Shown one piece after another: positions 14,844-24,503 of a stretch of DNA of 64,000 bases. Source of the stretch: Terriglobia bacterium. Lineage in GTDB: Bacteria; Acidobacteriota; Terriglobia; Acidiferrales; UBA7541. The stretch lies in contig JAIQEW010000006.1 of NCBI GenBank assembly GCA_020073605.1, positions 1 through 64,000 on the forward strand, in the 5' to 3' direction. A program made the position numbers and the translations under genes. Within the stretch, counting starts at the first letter, position 1; each line of letters starts with the position of its first letter. Under the pieces are notes generated by a model, which saw only the letters and a program-made list of their open reading frames with translations, was not told the DNA's origin and did not search any database.

Positions 14844-17800
14844 TTCTTCCGCTCGTCTCCGAGCTGCTCGCGCGGATCGCCCGCCGCCCCGCCGTCGAAG
14901 AGGCGTGCGAACTCCTCCGCCACAAGACGGGCGAGGCTCGCCTCGCTGGCGCGACGGACCCCGCGAAGGCGCTCCTCGCTCCTCTGATTCTGGCGGAGCT
15001 TGGCCGTCCCGCCATCCTCGTGGTCGAATCCAACCAGCGCGCCGAAGCGCTGCTCGAGCCATTGCGGTGGTTCTACCGCGCGGTCACCGGAAAGCCCGGA
15101 CGCCGCGTCGCGCATCTTCCGGCGCACGACGTGCTGCCCTATGAAAACCGTTCGCCGCACGCTGAAATCTCCGAAGCGCGCGCCGTTTCGCTCTGGCGCT
15201 TCGCTGCGGGCGAAGTCGACCTGCTGATCGCGCCCGTTCAGGCGGCGCTGTGGCGCATGCGCGAGCCGGCCTTCTACCGTGGGCTTGCTCGAGTGGTGCA
15301 GCGCGACGAATCCATCGCCCACGAGGATCTGATCGGCTTTCTCGCGCAGGCCGGCTACGAAAAGCACGTCACCTGCGAGATGCCCGGGCAGTATGCCGTG
15401 CGCGGCGGCATCATCGACGTATTTTCGCCAGAGGCGCCGCAGCCGGTGCGCATCGAGCTGCTGGGCGACACGATCGAATCGATTCGCGCCTTCGATCCCA
15501 ATACGCAGCGTTCGACCAATCCGGTTGAGCGCGCATCGCTCTTGCCTCTCACGGAACTGCTCCGCCGCGCCGAAGTTCTCGAGCGGCAGCGCGTTTCCTC
15601 CGCGTCAGGCCGCGAAGACGACGAAGCGCCCGCAGGCTTCTACCCCGGCTGGGAGTTTCGGGAGATTCCTCGCGAAGAACGCCCCGCCGTGGTGTTCGAT
15701 CTCGCCGCGGAGCCGTTTCTGGTCCTCGATGAGCCGTCCTCGCTCGAAACGGCTGTAGAAAAGTACAGGGCGCGCCTCGACAAGGCCTTCGAGGAAGTCC
15801 AGGACCCGCTCGCCGAGCCTCCCGGCCGCTACATCGTCAGCGAGGAAGAGTGGTCGCTCGCACTCGAACTCTTCCCGCGCCTTGCCGTCGAGCATCTGGC
15901 GGTGGCGCGCGAAGGCGCCGCGACTCTCACGCTGGAATCGCAACGCACCGCGCGCTATCACGGCAATGTGGCTGCATTCATGGCCGAAGTGCGCGGCCGC
16001 CTCACGGCGGGCGAGCAGGTGATGGTTTCGGCCGCAAGCACGGGCGAGCTCGAACGGCTCGCCGACATTTGCCACGAGTACGAATTGCCCTACCGCCTGG
16101 GCGAGCTGGAAGAAAATGCGACCGTCACGCGGCTCGCCGAAGAAAGTAGCGGCGGGAGCGTCCCCGCGATGGTGCTCGTCAAGGCGCCGCTCGCGGAGGG
16201 CGTCGCATTTCCCGAGGCGCAGCTCGTCCTCTATGGCAACGCCGATCTATTCGAGACGCTGGCTCCGAGCGAGCGCCCGCGTTCGCGGCCGAAGACCGCG
16301 AGCTTCTTCAGCGACTTTTCCGATCTCAAGCCCGGCGATTACGTTGTCCATGTGGACCACGGCATCGGACAGTTCGAAGGCCTGCGGCAAATGGCGGTCG
16401 AAGGGGCGGGCGGCGAATTCATGCTCCTGCGTTACGCGGGTGACGCGAAGCTCTACGTTCCGCTCGCACGCCTCGACCTCATCCAGAAATATCAATCGCT
16501 CGGCGGCGTCGAGCCCACGCTCGACCGCCTCGGCACCACCGTCTGGGAAACGCGCAAGTCGCGCGTGCGCAAGTCCGTCGACGACATGGCCGAGCAACTT
16601 CTCGCGCTATACGCCGAGCGCAAGACCGCCGTGGGTCACGGCTTCCCGCCGGATACGAACTGGCAGCGCGAATTCGAGGATGCCTTCGAGTTCCAGGAAA
16701 CCCCGGATCAGTTGCGCGCCATCGAAGACGTCAAGCGCGACATGGAATCGCCGCTCCCGATGGACCGGCTGCTGTGCGGCGACGTCGGCTACGGCAAGAC
16801 AGAGGTCGCCATGCGTGCTGCTTTCAAGGCGGTGGCCGACGCGACCCAGGTGGCTGTCCTCGCGCCGACCACGGTGCTCGCGTTCCAGCATTTCGAGACG
16901 TTCCGCCGCCGCTTCTCCGCCTTTCCCGTGCGCATCGAGATGCTCAGCCGGTTTCGCAGCGAGAAGGAGCAGAAGAAGACTCTCGAGGAGCTGGAAGCGG
17001 GGAAAGTGGACATCGTCATCGGCACGCACCGGCTGCTTTCCAAGGACGTGAAGTTCCACGATCTCGGGCTTCTCGTGGTCGATGAAGAGCAGCGCTTCGG
17101 CGTGGCGCACAAGGAGCGGCTGAAGGAGATGCGCAAGAACGTAGACGTGCTCACGATGTCCGCCACGCCCATCCCGCGCACCCTCCACATGTCTCTCGTC
17201 GGGTTGCGCGATATGAGCGTTATCGAGACGCCCCCGAAAGATCGCCTCGCAATTCAGACGACCGTCGCGCCCTTCAACGAGACTTTGGTGCAGCGCGTGA
17301 TCGAGGAAGAGCTCGCGCGCGATGGACAGGTGTTCGTCGTCCACAACCGCGTCGAATCGATCGCCTCGCTCGCCACGATGGTGAAGCGCCTGGTGCCCCG
17401 CGCGCGAGTCGTGGTCGGCCACGGCCAGATGCGCGAATCCGAGCTCGAGAAAGTGATGCTGAAGTTTATCCGCGATGAAGCGGACATCCTCGTCTCCACC
17501 ACGATCATCGAGAACGGATTGGACATTCCCCGCGCGAACACGATCATCATCAATCGCGCCGACCGCATGGGCCTCTCCGAGCTCTATCAGCTTCGCGGCC
17601 GCGTCGGGCGGTCGAATCAGCGCGCCTACGCCTATCTGCTCGTTCCCAACGAAGGAGCGCTCACGCCGATCGCCCGGCAGCGCCTTGCCGCGCTCCAGGA
17701 ATTCAGCGACCTCGGCGCCGGCTTCCGCATCGCTGCGCTCGATCTCGAATTGCGCGGAGCGGGGAATCTGCTCGGGCGCGCGCAGCACGGCCATATCGAA

Positions 17801-18310
17801 GCGGTCGGCTTCGACATGTACTGCCAGATGATGGAGCGCGCTGTCGCCGAGCGAAAGGGCGAAGCGGTCGCGCTCGAGCGCCGCGCCACTCTCAACCTGG
17901 GCCAGGAAATTCGCATCCCGCCCGAGTACATCGAGAGCGAGAATCTGCGCTTGAGGATCTATAAGCGCATCGCGAGCGTCGCGTCGGAAGCGGAGCGTGA
18001 GGAAGTGCGCCGCGAGCTGGAAGACCGATTCGGCCCGCCGCCGCCCGCCGTCACGAATCTGCTCGATTACGCGGTCCTGAAAGCGCTGGCTGAAAAGCTG
18101 CTGGTCGCCACCGTTGACCGCCGCGGCGACCAGATCGCCATCAAGTTTTATGACGACACGCCGCTCGGCCCCGAACGGCTCGTGAAGTTGATTCGCAAGC
18201 GGCGCGACATGCGCCTCGACCCGACGGGAGTCTTGTGGCTCGCCTCGAAAGGCGCCAAGGGCGGGGCCATGGACGCGGTGAGAAACGTGTTGCTACAACT
18301 ACAATCGTAG
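14840..18310 (+). CDS. mfd: Transcription-repair coupling factor
   Basis: A 1156-residue protein of normal Mfd length. It recognises stalled RNA polymerase, dislodges it and recruits UvrA. Seen in order: a UvrB-like N-terminal region (residues about 1-480), the CarD/RID RNA-polymerase-interaction domain with PGDYVVHVDHGIGQFEG near 500, the helicase with Walker A GDVGYGKTEVA near 646 and DEEQRFG near 747, the second RecA lobe with QLRGRVGRSNQRAYAYL, and the C-terminal TRCF domain. The ATG overlaps the stop of the upstream gene; a longer in-frame extension inside that gene is unlikely to be used. Confidence 0.97.
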   Translation: MILPLVSELLARIARRPAVEEACELLRHKTGEARLAGATDPAKALLAPLILAELGRPAILVVESNQRAEALLEPLRWFYRAVTGKPGRRVAHLPAHDVLPYENRSPHAEISEARAVSLWRFAAGEVDLLIAPVQAALWRMREPAFYRGLARVVQRDESIAHEDLIGFLAQAGYEKHVTCEMPGQYAVRGGIIDVFSPEAPQPVRIELLGDTIESIRAFDPNTQRSTNPVERASLLPLTELLRRAEVLERQRVSSASGREDDEAPAGFYPGWEFREIPREERPAVVFDLAAEPFLVLDEPSSLETAVEKYRARLDKAFEEVQDPLAEPPGRYIVSEEEWSLALELFPRLAVEHLAVAREGAATLTLESQRTARYHGNVAAFMAEVRGRLTAGEQVMVSAASTGELERLADICHEYELPYRLGELEENATVTRLAEESSGGSVPAMVLVKAPLAEGVAFPEAQLVLYGNADLFETLAPSERPRSRPKTASFFSDFSDLKPGDYVVHVDHGIGQFEGLRQMAVEGAGGEFMLLRYAGDAKLYVPLARLDLIQKYQSLGGVEPTLDRLGTTVWETRKSRVRKSVDDMAEQLLALYAERKTAVGHGFPPDTNWQREFEDAFEFQETPDQLRAIEDVKRDMESPLPMDRLLCGDVGYGKTEVAMRAAFKAVADATQVAVLAPTTVLAFQHFETFRRRFSAFPVRIEMLSRFRSEKEQKKTLEELEAGKVDIVIGTHRLLSKDVKFHDLGLLVVDEEQRFGVAHKERLKEMRKNVDVLTMSATPIPRTLHMSLVGLRDMSVIETPPKDRLAIQTTVAPFNETLVQRVIEEELARDGQVFVVHNRVESIASLATMVKRLVPRARVVVGHGQMRESELEKVMLKFIRDEADILVSTTIIENGLDIPRANTIIINRADRMGLSELYQLRGRVGRSNQRAYAYLLVPNEGALTPIARQRLAALQEFSDLGAGFRIAALDLELRGAGNLLGRAQHGHIEAVGFDMYCQMMERAVAERKGEAVALERRATLNLGQEIRIPPEYIESENLRLRIYKRIASVASEAEREEVRRELEDRFGPPPPAVTNLLDYAVLKALAEKLLVATVDRRGDQIAIKFYDDTPLGPERLVKLIRKRRDMRLDPTGVLWLASKGAKGGAMDAVRNVLLQLQS

Positions 18311-18320
18311 GGATAGACTT

Positions 18321-19457
18321 TTGAGCGAGCCCACCATGAAAAATCGAATTGCCGTCCAGCTTTCATTGCTTGCCGTTTCCGGCGCATTCCTTCTTCTCGC
18401 CCCGGCATCCCGCGCCCAGTCCAAAGGTGCCGTCGTCGAGGAGATCGTGGCGCGCGTGAACAACCGGATCATCACTCTCTCCGATTATCAGAAGGCATCT
18501 GCGGGGCTGGCACAGGAAGTCGCGCAGGACTGCCAGAACTGCTCGCAGCTTCAGATTCAGTCCGAGCTGAAAGAGCGGCAGAAGAACCTGTTGCGAGACA
18601 TGATCGACCAGCAGCTCCTCATCGAGCGCGGGAAGGACATGGACATCAACGTCGAGACCGATCTCGTCAAGCGGCTCGACGACGTCCGCAAGCAAAACAA
18701 CTTCGCGACCCTGGAAGATCTCGAGAAGGCCGTCGAATCGCAGGGGATCGTCTGGGAAGACTACAAGAATCAAATGCGGGACGGCATGGTGACGCAGGAA
18801 GTAATCCGCCGCGAAGTCGGCGGGCGCATGGACATCGGCAGCGACGAAGTGAAGAAGTATTACGAGGCCCACAAACAGGAGTTCAACCGGCCCGAACAGG
18901 TGGCGCTGGCGGAGATCTTCCTGAGCACCGAAGGGAAGAGTCCCGAGGAAATTGCGGCCGTTCGCACACGGGCGGAAGACCTGCACAACCGGCTCGTGAA
19001 GGGCGAGGATTTCAGCGCCCTGGCCAAGCGCTACTCCGAGGGTTCGACAGCGAATCAAAACGGCGAACTGGGCCAATTCGAGCGTGGCCAGCTATCGAAG
19101 CAACTCGAAGATGCCGTGTTCGGCATGGAAAGGGGCCAGATCACCGACGTCATCCAGACGAAGACCGGCTTTGAAGTCCTGAAGGTGCTCGACCACTTCC
19201 AGGCCGGATTGCAGCCCCTCGACAAAGTCGAAGGCGAAATCATGAACGTTCTCTACCGGCAGAAGATGGATCCGGCTATGCGCGCATATTGGGCCCAATT
19301 GCGCGAAGAGAGCTACGTCACCGTGAAACCCGGCTATGTGGATACTGCGGCGGTGGCGGGAGCCACCGTCATCCAGGAAGTCGCTCCGACGCCGGACTCG
19401 TCGGACAAGAAGAAGGAAAAGAAGAGACTGCCGGTGCCGAAGGTCAGCGGTTCATGA
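18321..19457 (+). CDS. SurA-like periplasmic peptidyl-prolyl isomerase
   Basis: A 378-residue exported protein. The signal peptide is MKNRIAVQLSLLAVSGAFLL..., ending at SRAQ. A SurA-like N-terminal helical chaperone region (VARVNNRIITLSDY) precedes one parvulin domain at about residues 190-295 (EIFLS, GEDFSALAKRYSEG, GELGQFERGQL). The C-terminus is Lys-rich. It probably helps fold outer-membrane proteins. The TTG at 18321 has a better ribosome-binding site (taggga, 7 nt) than the ATG at 18336, but either start leaves the signal peptide intact. It overlaps the next gene by ATGA. Confidence 0.88.
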   Translation: MSEPTMKNRIAVQLSLLAVSGAFLLLAPASRAQSKGAVVEEIVARVNNRIITLSDYQKASAGLAQEVAQDCQNCSQLQIQSELKERQKNLLRDMIDQQLLIERGKDMDINVETDLVKRLDDVRKQNNFATLEDLEKAVESQGIVWEDYKNQMRDGMVTQEVIRREVGGRMDIGSDEVKKYYEAHKQEFNRPEQVALAEIFLSTEGKSPEEIAAVRTRAEDLHNRLVKGEDFSALAKRYSEGSTANQNGELGQFERGQLSKQLEDAVFGMERGQITDVIQTKTGFEVLKVLDHFQAGLQPLDKVEGEIMNVLYRQKMDPAMRAYWAQLREESYVTVKPGYVDTAAVAGATVIQEVAPTPDSSDKKKEKKRLPVPKVSGS

Positions 19458-20488
19458 AGTCTCCCTGCGTGAGCGACCTCGCGGACGGCCAATTGGTTAC
19501 TTCGCTCTTCCTCGTCCGCGAAAAAGAGATCCGCACTTCCGCGCGCACCGGAAAATCCTGGCTCGAGCTCAGCCTCGCAGACCGCTCCGGCTCGATCCCC
19601 GCCAAGATGTGGGACAACTTCGACGCCATCGCGAAAACCTTCGAACGCGACGATGTGGTCCGCATCCGCGGCCGCGTGAAGCTGTACAACGGGCAAAAGG
19701 AACTGACGCTCGAACAGGTCATCCCGGCCGCCGAGCGCGAGTACGATCTCGGCGATTTCCTGCCGCACACGAAGTACGACATCGAAAAGCTCTACGCCGA
19801 TCTCCGGGCCGCCATTGCCGGGATGAAGAACCCGTGGCTCAAACAATTGCTCTCGAGCGTCGTGGACGATCCGGCGATTGCGCCCCGGTTCAAGCGGGCT
19901 CCTGCCGCAATGACCATGCACCACGCCTATCTGGGCGGCCTGCTCGAACACGTCGTTAGCCTGATCGGCCTTGCGTCCAAGGTCGTCTCGCACTATCCCG
20001 AGCTTGATCCCGATTTGTTGCTCGCGGGAGTCGTCCTGCACGATGTCGGCAAAATCGACGAACTCCGCTACGCTCGCGGAATCGATTACTCGGACGAAGG
20101 ACGGCTCCTCGGCCACATCACGATCGGCGTCGTACTCGTGCGCGAAAAGTGCAAAGCCATTGCGGGATTTCCAGCGCCGCTCGCTCTGCTGGTTGAGCAT
20201 CTCATCCTGAGCCATCACGGCTCGCACGAGTTCGGCTCGCCCTCGCTGCCGCAGATTTCCGAAGCCGTCGCGCTGCATTTCATCGACGATCTCGATTCGA
20301 AGATGGCCGGAATGCGCGCGACCCTCGAACAGGCAGCCGCCGGGTCTTCGGCAGACTTGTGGACAGAACGCAGCCCTTCGCTCCGCCGCGCCCTGCTGCG
20401 CACCGACAAGTTCTTGGCTGCTGCGGATTCCTCGGCGGGGCAAGCTGCCAACGCTCCAGCCTCGAAAGCGGCTGTGCGAAAAGCATGA
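19454..20488 (+). CDS. OB-fold/HD-domain 3'-5' exoribonuclease, YhaM-like
   Basis: A 344-residue protein with an N-terminal OB fold (about residues 10-90) followed by an HD domain with HHAYLGGLLEH near 155, VVLHDVGK near 195 and LVEHLILSHHG near 245. This order is that of Bacillus YhaM, a metal-dependent 3'-5' exoribonuclease. The C-terminus is Ala/Ser-rich. The ATG overlaps the stop of the SurA-like gene; an earlier in-frame start within that gene is unlikely. Confidence 0.87.
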   Translation: MKSPCVSDLADGQLVTSLFLVREKEIRTSARTGKSWLELSLADRSGSIPAKMWDNFDAIAKTFERDDVVRIRGRVKLYNGQKELTLEQVIPAAEREYDLGDFLPHTKYDIEKLYADLRAAIAGMKNPWLKQLLSSVVDDPAIAPRFKRAPAAMTMHHAYLGGLLEHVVSLIGLASKVVSHYPELDPDLLLAGVVLHDVGKIDELRYARGIDYSDEGRLLGHITIGVVLVREKCKAIAGFPAPLALLVEHLILSHHGSHEFGSPSLPQISEAVALHFIDDLDSKMAGMRATLEQAAAGSSADLWTERSPSLRRALLRTDKFLAAADSSAGQAANAPASKAAVRKA

Positions 20489-20497
20489 TGGCGCCCC

Positions 20498-20896
20498 ATG
20501 ATTGAAAGAAGCCCGTCGCCGCGCCGCTCTCTGCTGGATCTCGCGCCGCTTGAGCTCGATTGCATGAACACGCTCTGGCCGATCGGCGAAGCCACCGTGC
20601 GCGAAATTCGCGACCGGCTCGCTGCCCGCCGCGCGCGCGCGTACACCACGATCATGACGATCATGGATCGCCTCGCGCGCAAGGGAGTCGTCGAGCGCCG
20701 CAAGGCCGGCCGCGCGTACGTCTATCGCGCGAAGCTCAGCGCCGAGGAAGCCCGCGCACAGGCTCTCGCCCAGGTGCTCGAAAACTTCTTTGGGGGTTCG
20801 AAGGAAGCTTTGCTCGCTCAGCTTGGAACCACGCCACCCGCTCGAGGCGACTCCGCGTTAAGATCCCACGAAGGGCTCGGCAGCGCGATCGTGTAG
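20498..20896 (+). CDS. BlaI/MecI/CopY-family repressor (unpaired)
   Basis: A 132-residue winged-helix protein. The domain covers residues about 14-85 (LELDCMNTLWPIGEATVREI, YTTIMTIMDRLARKGVVER, GRAYVY), with a short dimerisation part after it. Family members repress beta-lactamase or copper-response genes and are inactivated by a BlaR1-type protease or a metal. No M56 gene lies on the same strand, but one lies convergently 1 kb away with its own BlaI. Target unknown. Confidence 0.87.
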   Translation: MIERSPSPRRSLLDLAPLELDCMNTLWPIGEATVREIRDRLAARRARAYTTIMTIMDRLARKGVVERRKAGRAYVYRAKLSAEEARAQALAQVLENFFGGSKEALLAQLGTTPPARGDSALRSHEGLGSAIV

Positions 20897-20910
20897 GTTC
20901 GCCATCCCCA

Positions 20911-21891
20911 ATGATTCCTTCGGAACTCACAATTCGCGACATTGCAATCCGGCCGGCCACGATACTGGCCCCCATGGCCGGCGTCACCGACACGGTCTTC
21001 CGCCGCGTCATCCGCTCGCTCGGCGGCTGCGGCCTCATCATGACCGAGTTCACGAGCGCCGAGGGCCTCACGCGAAATTCGGCGCGCACGCTCCACTACC
21101 TCTATTTCGACGAGGACGAGCATCCCATCGCGGCCCAGATCTTCGGCTCCGATCCTGCCGTGATGGCTTCGGCCGCGGCTCTCACCGAGGACCTCGGCTT
21201 CGACCAGATCGACGTCAATCTCGGCTGCCCGGTCAAGAAGGTCGTCAAGTGCGGCGGCTCCGGGCTGCTGCGCGACCTGCCGCATCTCGAGAAGCTTCTC
21301 CGCGCCGTGCGCGCCGCCGTGCGCATCCCGCTGACGATCAAGATTCGCTCCGGCTGGGATGAGAACAATATCGTCGCCACGGATGTCGCGCGCATGGCCG
21401 AGGGCATCGGCATCGAGGCGATCGCGATCCACCCGCGCACGCGCATGCAGGGCTACGCCGGCTCTGCCGACTGGCAGATCATCCGCGCCGTGAAGGAAAC
21501 CGTACGGATTCCGGTGATCGGCAATGGCGATATTCGCGCGCCGGAGGACGCCGTGCGCATGATCGAAGAAACCGGCTGCGACGCCGTGATGATCGGCCGC
21601 GCCGCGTCTTCAAATCCGTGGATCTTCCGCCAGATCGCGGACTACGTTTCGACCGGCCGTTACCACGAGCCGACGGAGCTTGATCGCTACCGCCTGCTCT
21701 CCGGATACTTCAAGAGCTTGATCGATGCCGAAATGCCCGACGCGATCGGCAAGATGAAGCAGTTCGCCACGCTCTTCACGCACGGCGTGCGCAATGGCGG
21801 CGAACTCCGCCAGGCGGTCCACCACTCGCACACGGGTTCCGAAATCCTCGACCGCGTCGACGCGTTCTTCGCTCGTTCCGTCAGCTCGTAA
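20911..21891 (+). CDS. dusB: tRNA-dihydrouridine synthase
   Basis: A 326-residue flavoenzyme that reduces uridines in the tRNA D-arm. Motifs: LAPMAGVTDTVFRR near residue 18, MTEFTSAEGL, QIDVNLGCPVKKVVK near 100 with the catalytic Cys in GCP, SGWDENN, IHPRTRMQGY, GNGDI and MIGRAA near 225. The length fits DusB. The start at 20911 begins directly at the family N-terminus; no strong ribosome-binding site is seen. Confidence 0.95.
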   Translation: MIPSELTIRDIAIRPATILAPMAGVTDTVFRRVIRSLGGCGLIMTEFTSAEGLTRNSARTLHYLYFDEDEHPIAAQIFGSDPAVMASAAALTEDLGFDQIDVNLGCPVKKVVKCGGSGLLRDLPHLEKLLRAVRAAVRIPLTIKIRSGWDENNIVATDVARMAEGIGIEAIAIHPRTRMQGYAGSADWQIIRAVKETVRIPVIGNGDIRAPEDAVRMIEETGCDAVMIGRAASSNPWIFRQIADYVSTGRYHEPTELDRYRLLSGYFKSLIDAEMPDAIGKMKQFATLFTHGVRNGGELRQAVHHSHTGSEILDRVDAFFARSVSS

Positions 21892-24063
21892 CTACTCCGG
21901 CTTCGCCAGGCTGTGAGCAACCGCGTCGTCGAGTAGCTGCTGCATCTGGCGGGAGGCTTCCCGGGTCTGCTCAGCTTGCTTGCGGCCGATCTCGCCCTGC
22001 CGCCGGCCGATTTCGCCCATTTTTCGACCCCACTCGCCCTGTTCGCGGCCCATCCCGCCCGCCGTTCTTCCCGCGTCGCGTTGGGCTTCTCCGATTTCTC
22101 GCTGAATCTCGCCCATCTGCCTCTGCAACTCGCCGATTTCGTTCATCGTGCCGCCTTCGGCGTTGAGCTTCTTCATGGCTTCTTCAACCCTCTGCATTTC
22201 CGCAGTCAGGTCGGGCACTTTGATTTTCATGTCTTCGATCTTCTGCCGGGCGTCCTCGGCCTGCTTCGCTAGCTCTTCCTGTTGTCTCGCGAGCTCCTTT
22301 TGCTGCTTCTCGAGGTCCTCGTTCGGCTGCCAGAGCTGCTTCGCGCGGTTGACCGTCGCCTGATCGTTGATGACGTAGGACTTTTCATCGCGCTCGAACC
22401 AGATGAAATCCCCCGAAATCTTCCTCTTCAGCGAACGGGCATGCTCGGCGTCATCTCGGTCGCCGGACAAGGTCAGCATGTCGGAGTCCTTCGTAACGAT
22501 GGCGAACCGCGGGCCCCAGTCGTTATAGCGACCGACCCAGTATCCGCCGCGGCCTCCGCGGTAGTAGTTCCAGTCACCGGACATCGAAAACGTCACCGGG
22601 GGTTGGACTACGACGCCCTGCTGCGGCATCGCGGCCAGCGCGCGCGTCTCAAGGTGGATCTGCGGGACCGCAATGTGCAAAGACGGGAGATCGACGTTGA
22701 TGGGCGGCACCTCGATATGCAAAGGCGGGATCGCCGGCATCGGCGGAACGACAACATTAACGTTGAAAGCCGGGTCGTCTGCGTCAGCGGGAGGCGCGGG
22801 AAGTGCGGGCGCCTGGGATGAGACTGGGCCCGGAATTTGCGCCGGGGCTGCGGAGGCTGGCGCAGCAGGAGCGGCCGGAGCTCGAGGTGCCGCGGGTGCT
22901 TGTGGCGCCTGAACGTCGCGTGCCGCTGGATGCACGGCCGCCGTCAGTCCGACAACCGGTACGGCAAACGCTACGAGCGCCATCACGAGAGATTTCTTCA
23001 ATTGGTTCGACATCGCACCCCTCCATGCAAGAATTCGATCCACTCTTTTCTCTGCCTGGCCGGTTTTGGCCATCGAGACTCCCTGCCACCAGACGCGATC
23101 CGGTCCGGCTTCCAACTCCGCGAAAAATCCCAGCAGTGTTTCCGCGTAGCGGGTCCGGTCCGCCCCGCCGGCGAGCGCCGCCTCGTCGCTCGCTTGCTCG
23201 GCAAGATCCGCGAGATGCCGCTCGAGCCACCATGCGAGCGGGCTGAACCAGAAAACCGCCCGATGAATCAGCGCCAGCCGCTGCGTAAGCGCGTCGCGTC
23301 GTGCGATGTGGGAGACTTCGTGCGCCAGCACGGCCGCAAACTCGTCCGCAGCCCACGTCTGCCAGCCCTCTGTTAAGAGAATTGTGGGCTTGACCACACC
23401 CACCATCACCGGGACGGAGACCGACTCTGATTCGGCAAGGCGAGGAATGGCGCGCAACCCGGCAGCGTGCGCGGCCGCCGAGAGGGACCGCAGCGCCCAC
23501 GGCTCATCGACGGGAGTGGCGAGGCGCACCAGCCGATTCGAGAAAAAGATGCCGATGGCAACGCGGGCAAGTAGGGCGAATGCGAATGCCATGTAGGCCG
23601 ATTCCATGATCAGCGTCCAGGGAATCTCTCGAAGCGCGACGAGAGAGGCGATTGCGACCGGCAAACTCGACTGCACGATTGTGGGGGCCGGTTCGACCTG
23701 AGCTTGCTCGCGCACGCGCGTCGAGCTTCTCGGCGTCTTCTTGAGAGGAATTTTGGGAAGGGACGCCGCCACGGCGATATCACCGACGGGCACCGGCTCA
23801 AGCGACGCCGCTTCACTGCGCTCGGGAAGGCTCGGCACCGGCACTGCTACTCGAACGGCGGGGCTGACCCATATCAGCGCGGGCATCGCAAGCGCGGCGA
23901 ACAGCACTACTTTCCAAACAAAGACCTTCACGCGCACGCTCTTCGTCCGGAATGCCGCAAGCGCGGCTGCGGCGAAGATGCCCAGCGCAAGCGAGCGCAC
24001 GGCGGCGCTCGCGAGAGTCATTAGAAAGGCGGTGTTCGCGTGAACGATCGTCGCCGTCATCAC
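21892..24063 (-). CDS. M56/BlaR1-type membrane metallopeptidase with long C-terminal tail
   Basis: A 723-residue protein. The N-terminal half has several membrane helices and a zincin motif HEVSH near residue 245 (AAVLAHEVSHIARRD), as in BlaR1/MecR1 sensors that cleave their BlaI repressor. Instead of a penicillin-binding domain, the outer part holds a Pro/Ala-rich linker (about 380-420), a run of alternating PP/IxVP blocks (about 430-475), a small unrecognised domain (SGDRDDAEHARSLKRK), and a long coiled coil ending in glycine-containing heptads such as IGRRQGE and IGRKQAE. Its start overlaps blaI by ATGA. The signal it senses is unknown. Confidence 0.85.
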   Translation of the reverse strand: MMTATIVHANTAFLMTLASAAVRSLALGIFAAAALAAFRTKSVRVKVFVWKVVLFAALAMPALIWVSPAVRVAVPVPSLPERSEAASLEPVPVGDIAVAASLPKIPLKKTPRSSTRVREQAQVEPAPTIVQSSLPVAIASLVALREIPWTLIMESAYMAFAFALLARVAIGIFFSNRLVRLATPVDEPWALRSLSAAAHAAGLRAIPRLAESESVSVPVMVGVVKPTILLTEGWQTWAADEFAAVLAHEVSHIARRDALTQRLALIHRAVFWFSPLAWWLERHLADLAEQASDEAALAGGADRTRYAETLLGFFAELEAGPDRVWWQGVSMAKTGQAEKRVDRILAWRGAMSNQLKKSLVMALVAFAVPVVGLTAAVHPAARDVQAPQAPAAPRAPAAPAAPASAAPAQIPGPVSSQAPALPAPPADADDPAFNVNVVVPPMPAIPPLHIEVPPINVDLPSLHIAVPQIHLETRALAAMPQQGVVVQPPVTFSMSGDWNYYRGGRGGYWVGRYNDWGPRFAIVTKDSDMLTLSGDRDDAEHARSLKRKISGDFIWFERDEKSYVINDQATVNRAKQLWQPNEDLEKQQKELARQQEELAKQAEDARQKIEDMKIKVPDLTAEMQRVEEAMKKLNAEGGTMNEIGELQRQMGEIQREIGEAQRDAGRTAGGMGREQGEWGRKMGEIGRRQGEIGRKQAEQTREASRQMQQLLDDAVAHSLAKPE

Positions 24064-24503
24064 TGATCTCCCTTCCTCGTCGGGCGGCTATTGGATGCCG
24101 ATCCCGATTTTTCCCTAATCTTTCCCTGCGCCACTTTGCGGGCGAGCCGCTCGAGCTGGTGGCGGTCGAGTACAGCGTTATTGACCAAGCCCACGACCAG
24201 CTCTTCCGCCGAGCCGCCGCAGAATCGGTCGATGATGCTTTTCACGGCGCGCACGGCCACGTTCTGCCGGTTTTCGGCCGCGCGATAGACGAACGTGCGG
24301 CCGTCGATTTCGTGGGTGACGAAGCCCTTCTGTTCGAGCCGCCGGAGAACCGTGCGCACGGTGGAATCCTTCATCGGGCGAGTGGCTGCCAGCGCCTCGC
24401 GGCAGGAATCGGCGGTGCAGGGGCTGTGGGACCATACGTAATCCATGACCATCTGTTCGACTTCGCCTAGGCCTTTTGGGCGTTTCTGGTATGTGTTAGT
24501 CAT
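24060..24503 (-). CDS. BlaI/MecI-family repressor paired with the M56 sensor
   Basis: A 147-residue winged-helix repressor (GLGEVEQMVMDYVWSHSPCT, MKDSTVRTVLRRLEQKGFV, GRTFVYRA) with a C-terminal dimerisation segment. It is the first gene of the blaI-M56 operon and overlaps the sensor by 4 nt. By family knowledge it represses its own operon until cleaved by the M56 protease. An inverted repeat of BlaI type lies directly before its ATG. The start at 24503 was chosen because an upstream in-frame start would include the operator. Confidence 0.9.
   Translation of the reverse strand: MTNTYQKRPKGLGEVEQMVMDYVWSHSPCTADSCREALAATRPMKDSTVRTVLRRLEQKGFVTHEIDGRTFVYRAAENRQNVAVRAVKSIIDRFCGGSAEELVVGLVNNAVLDRHQLERLARKVAQGKIREKSGSASNSRPTRKGDQ

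Noticed and set aside
14142-15062. 306-residue minus-strand gene
   Set aside because: Only the last 40 codons look like protein; the rest is antisense to the nucleotidyltransferase and mfd.
16607-17794. 395-residue open frame opposite mfd
   Set aside because: Shadow of the Mfd helicase; composition typical of antisense frames.
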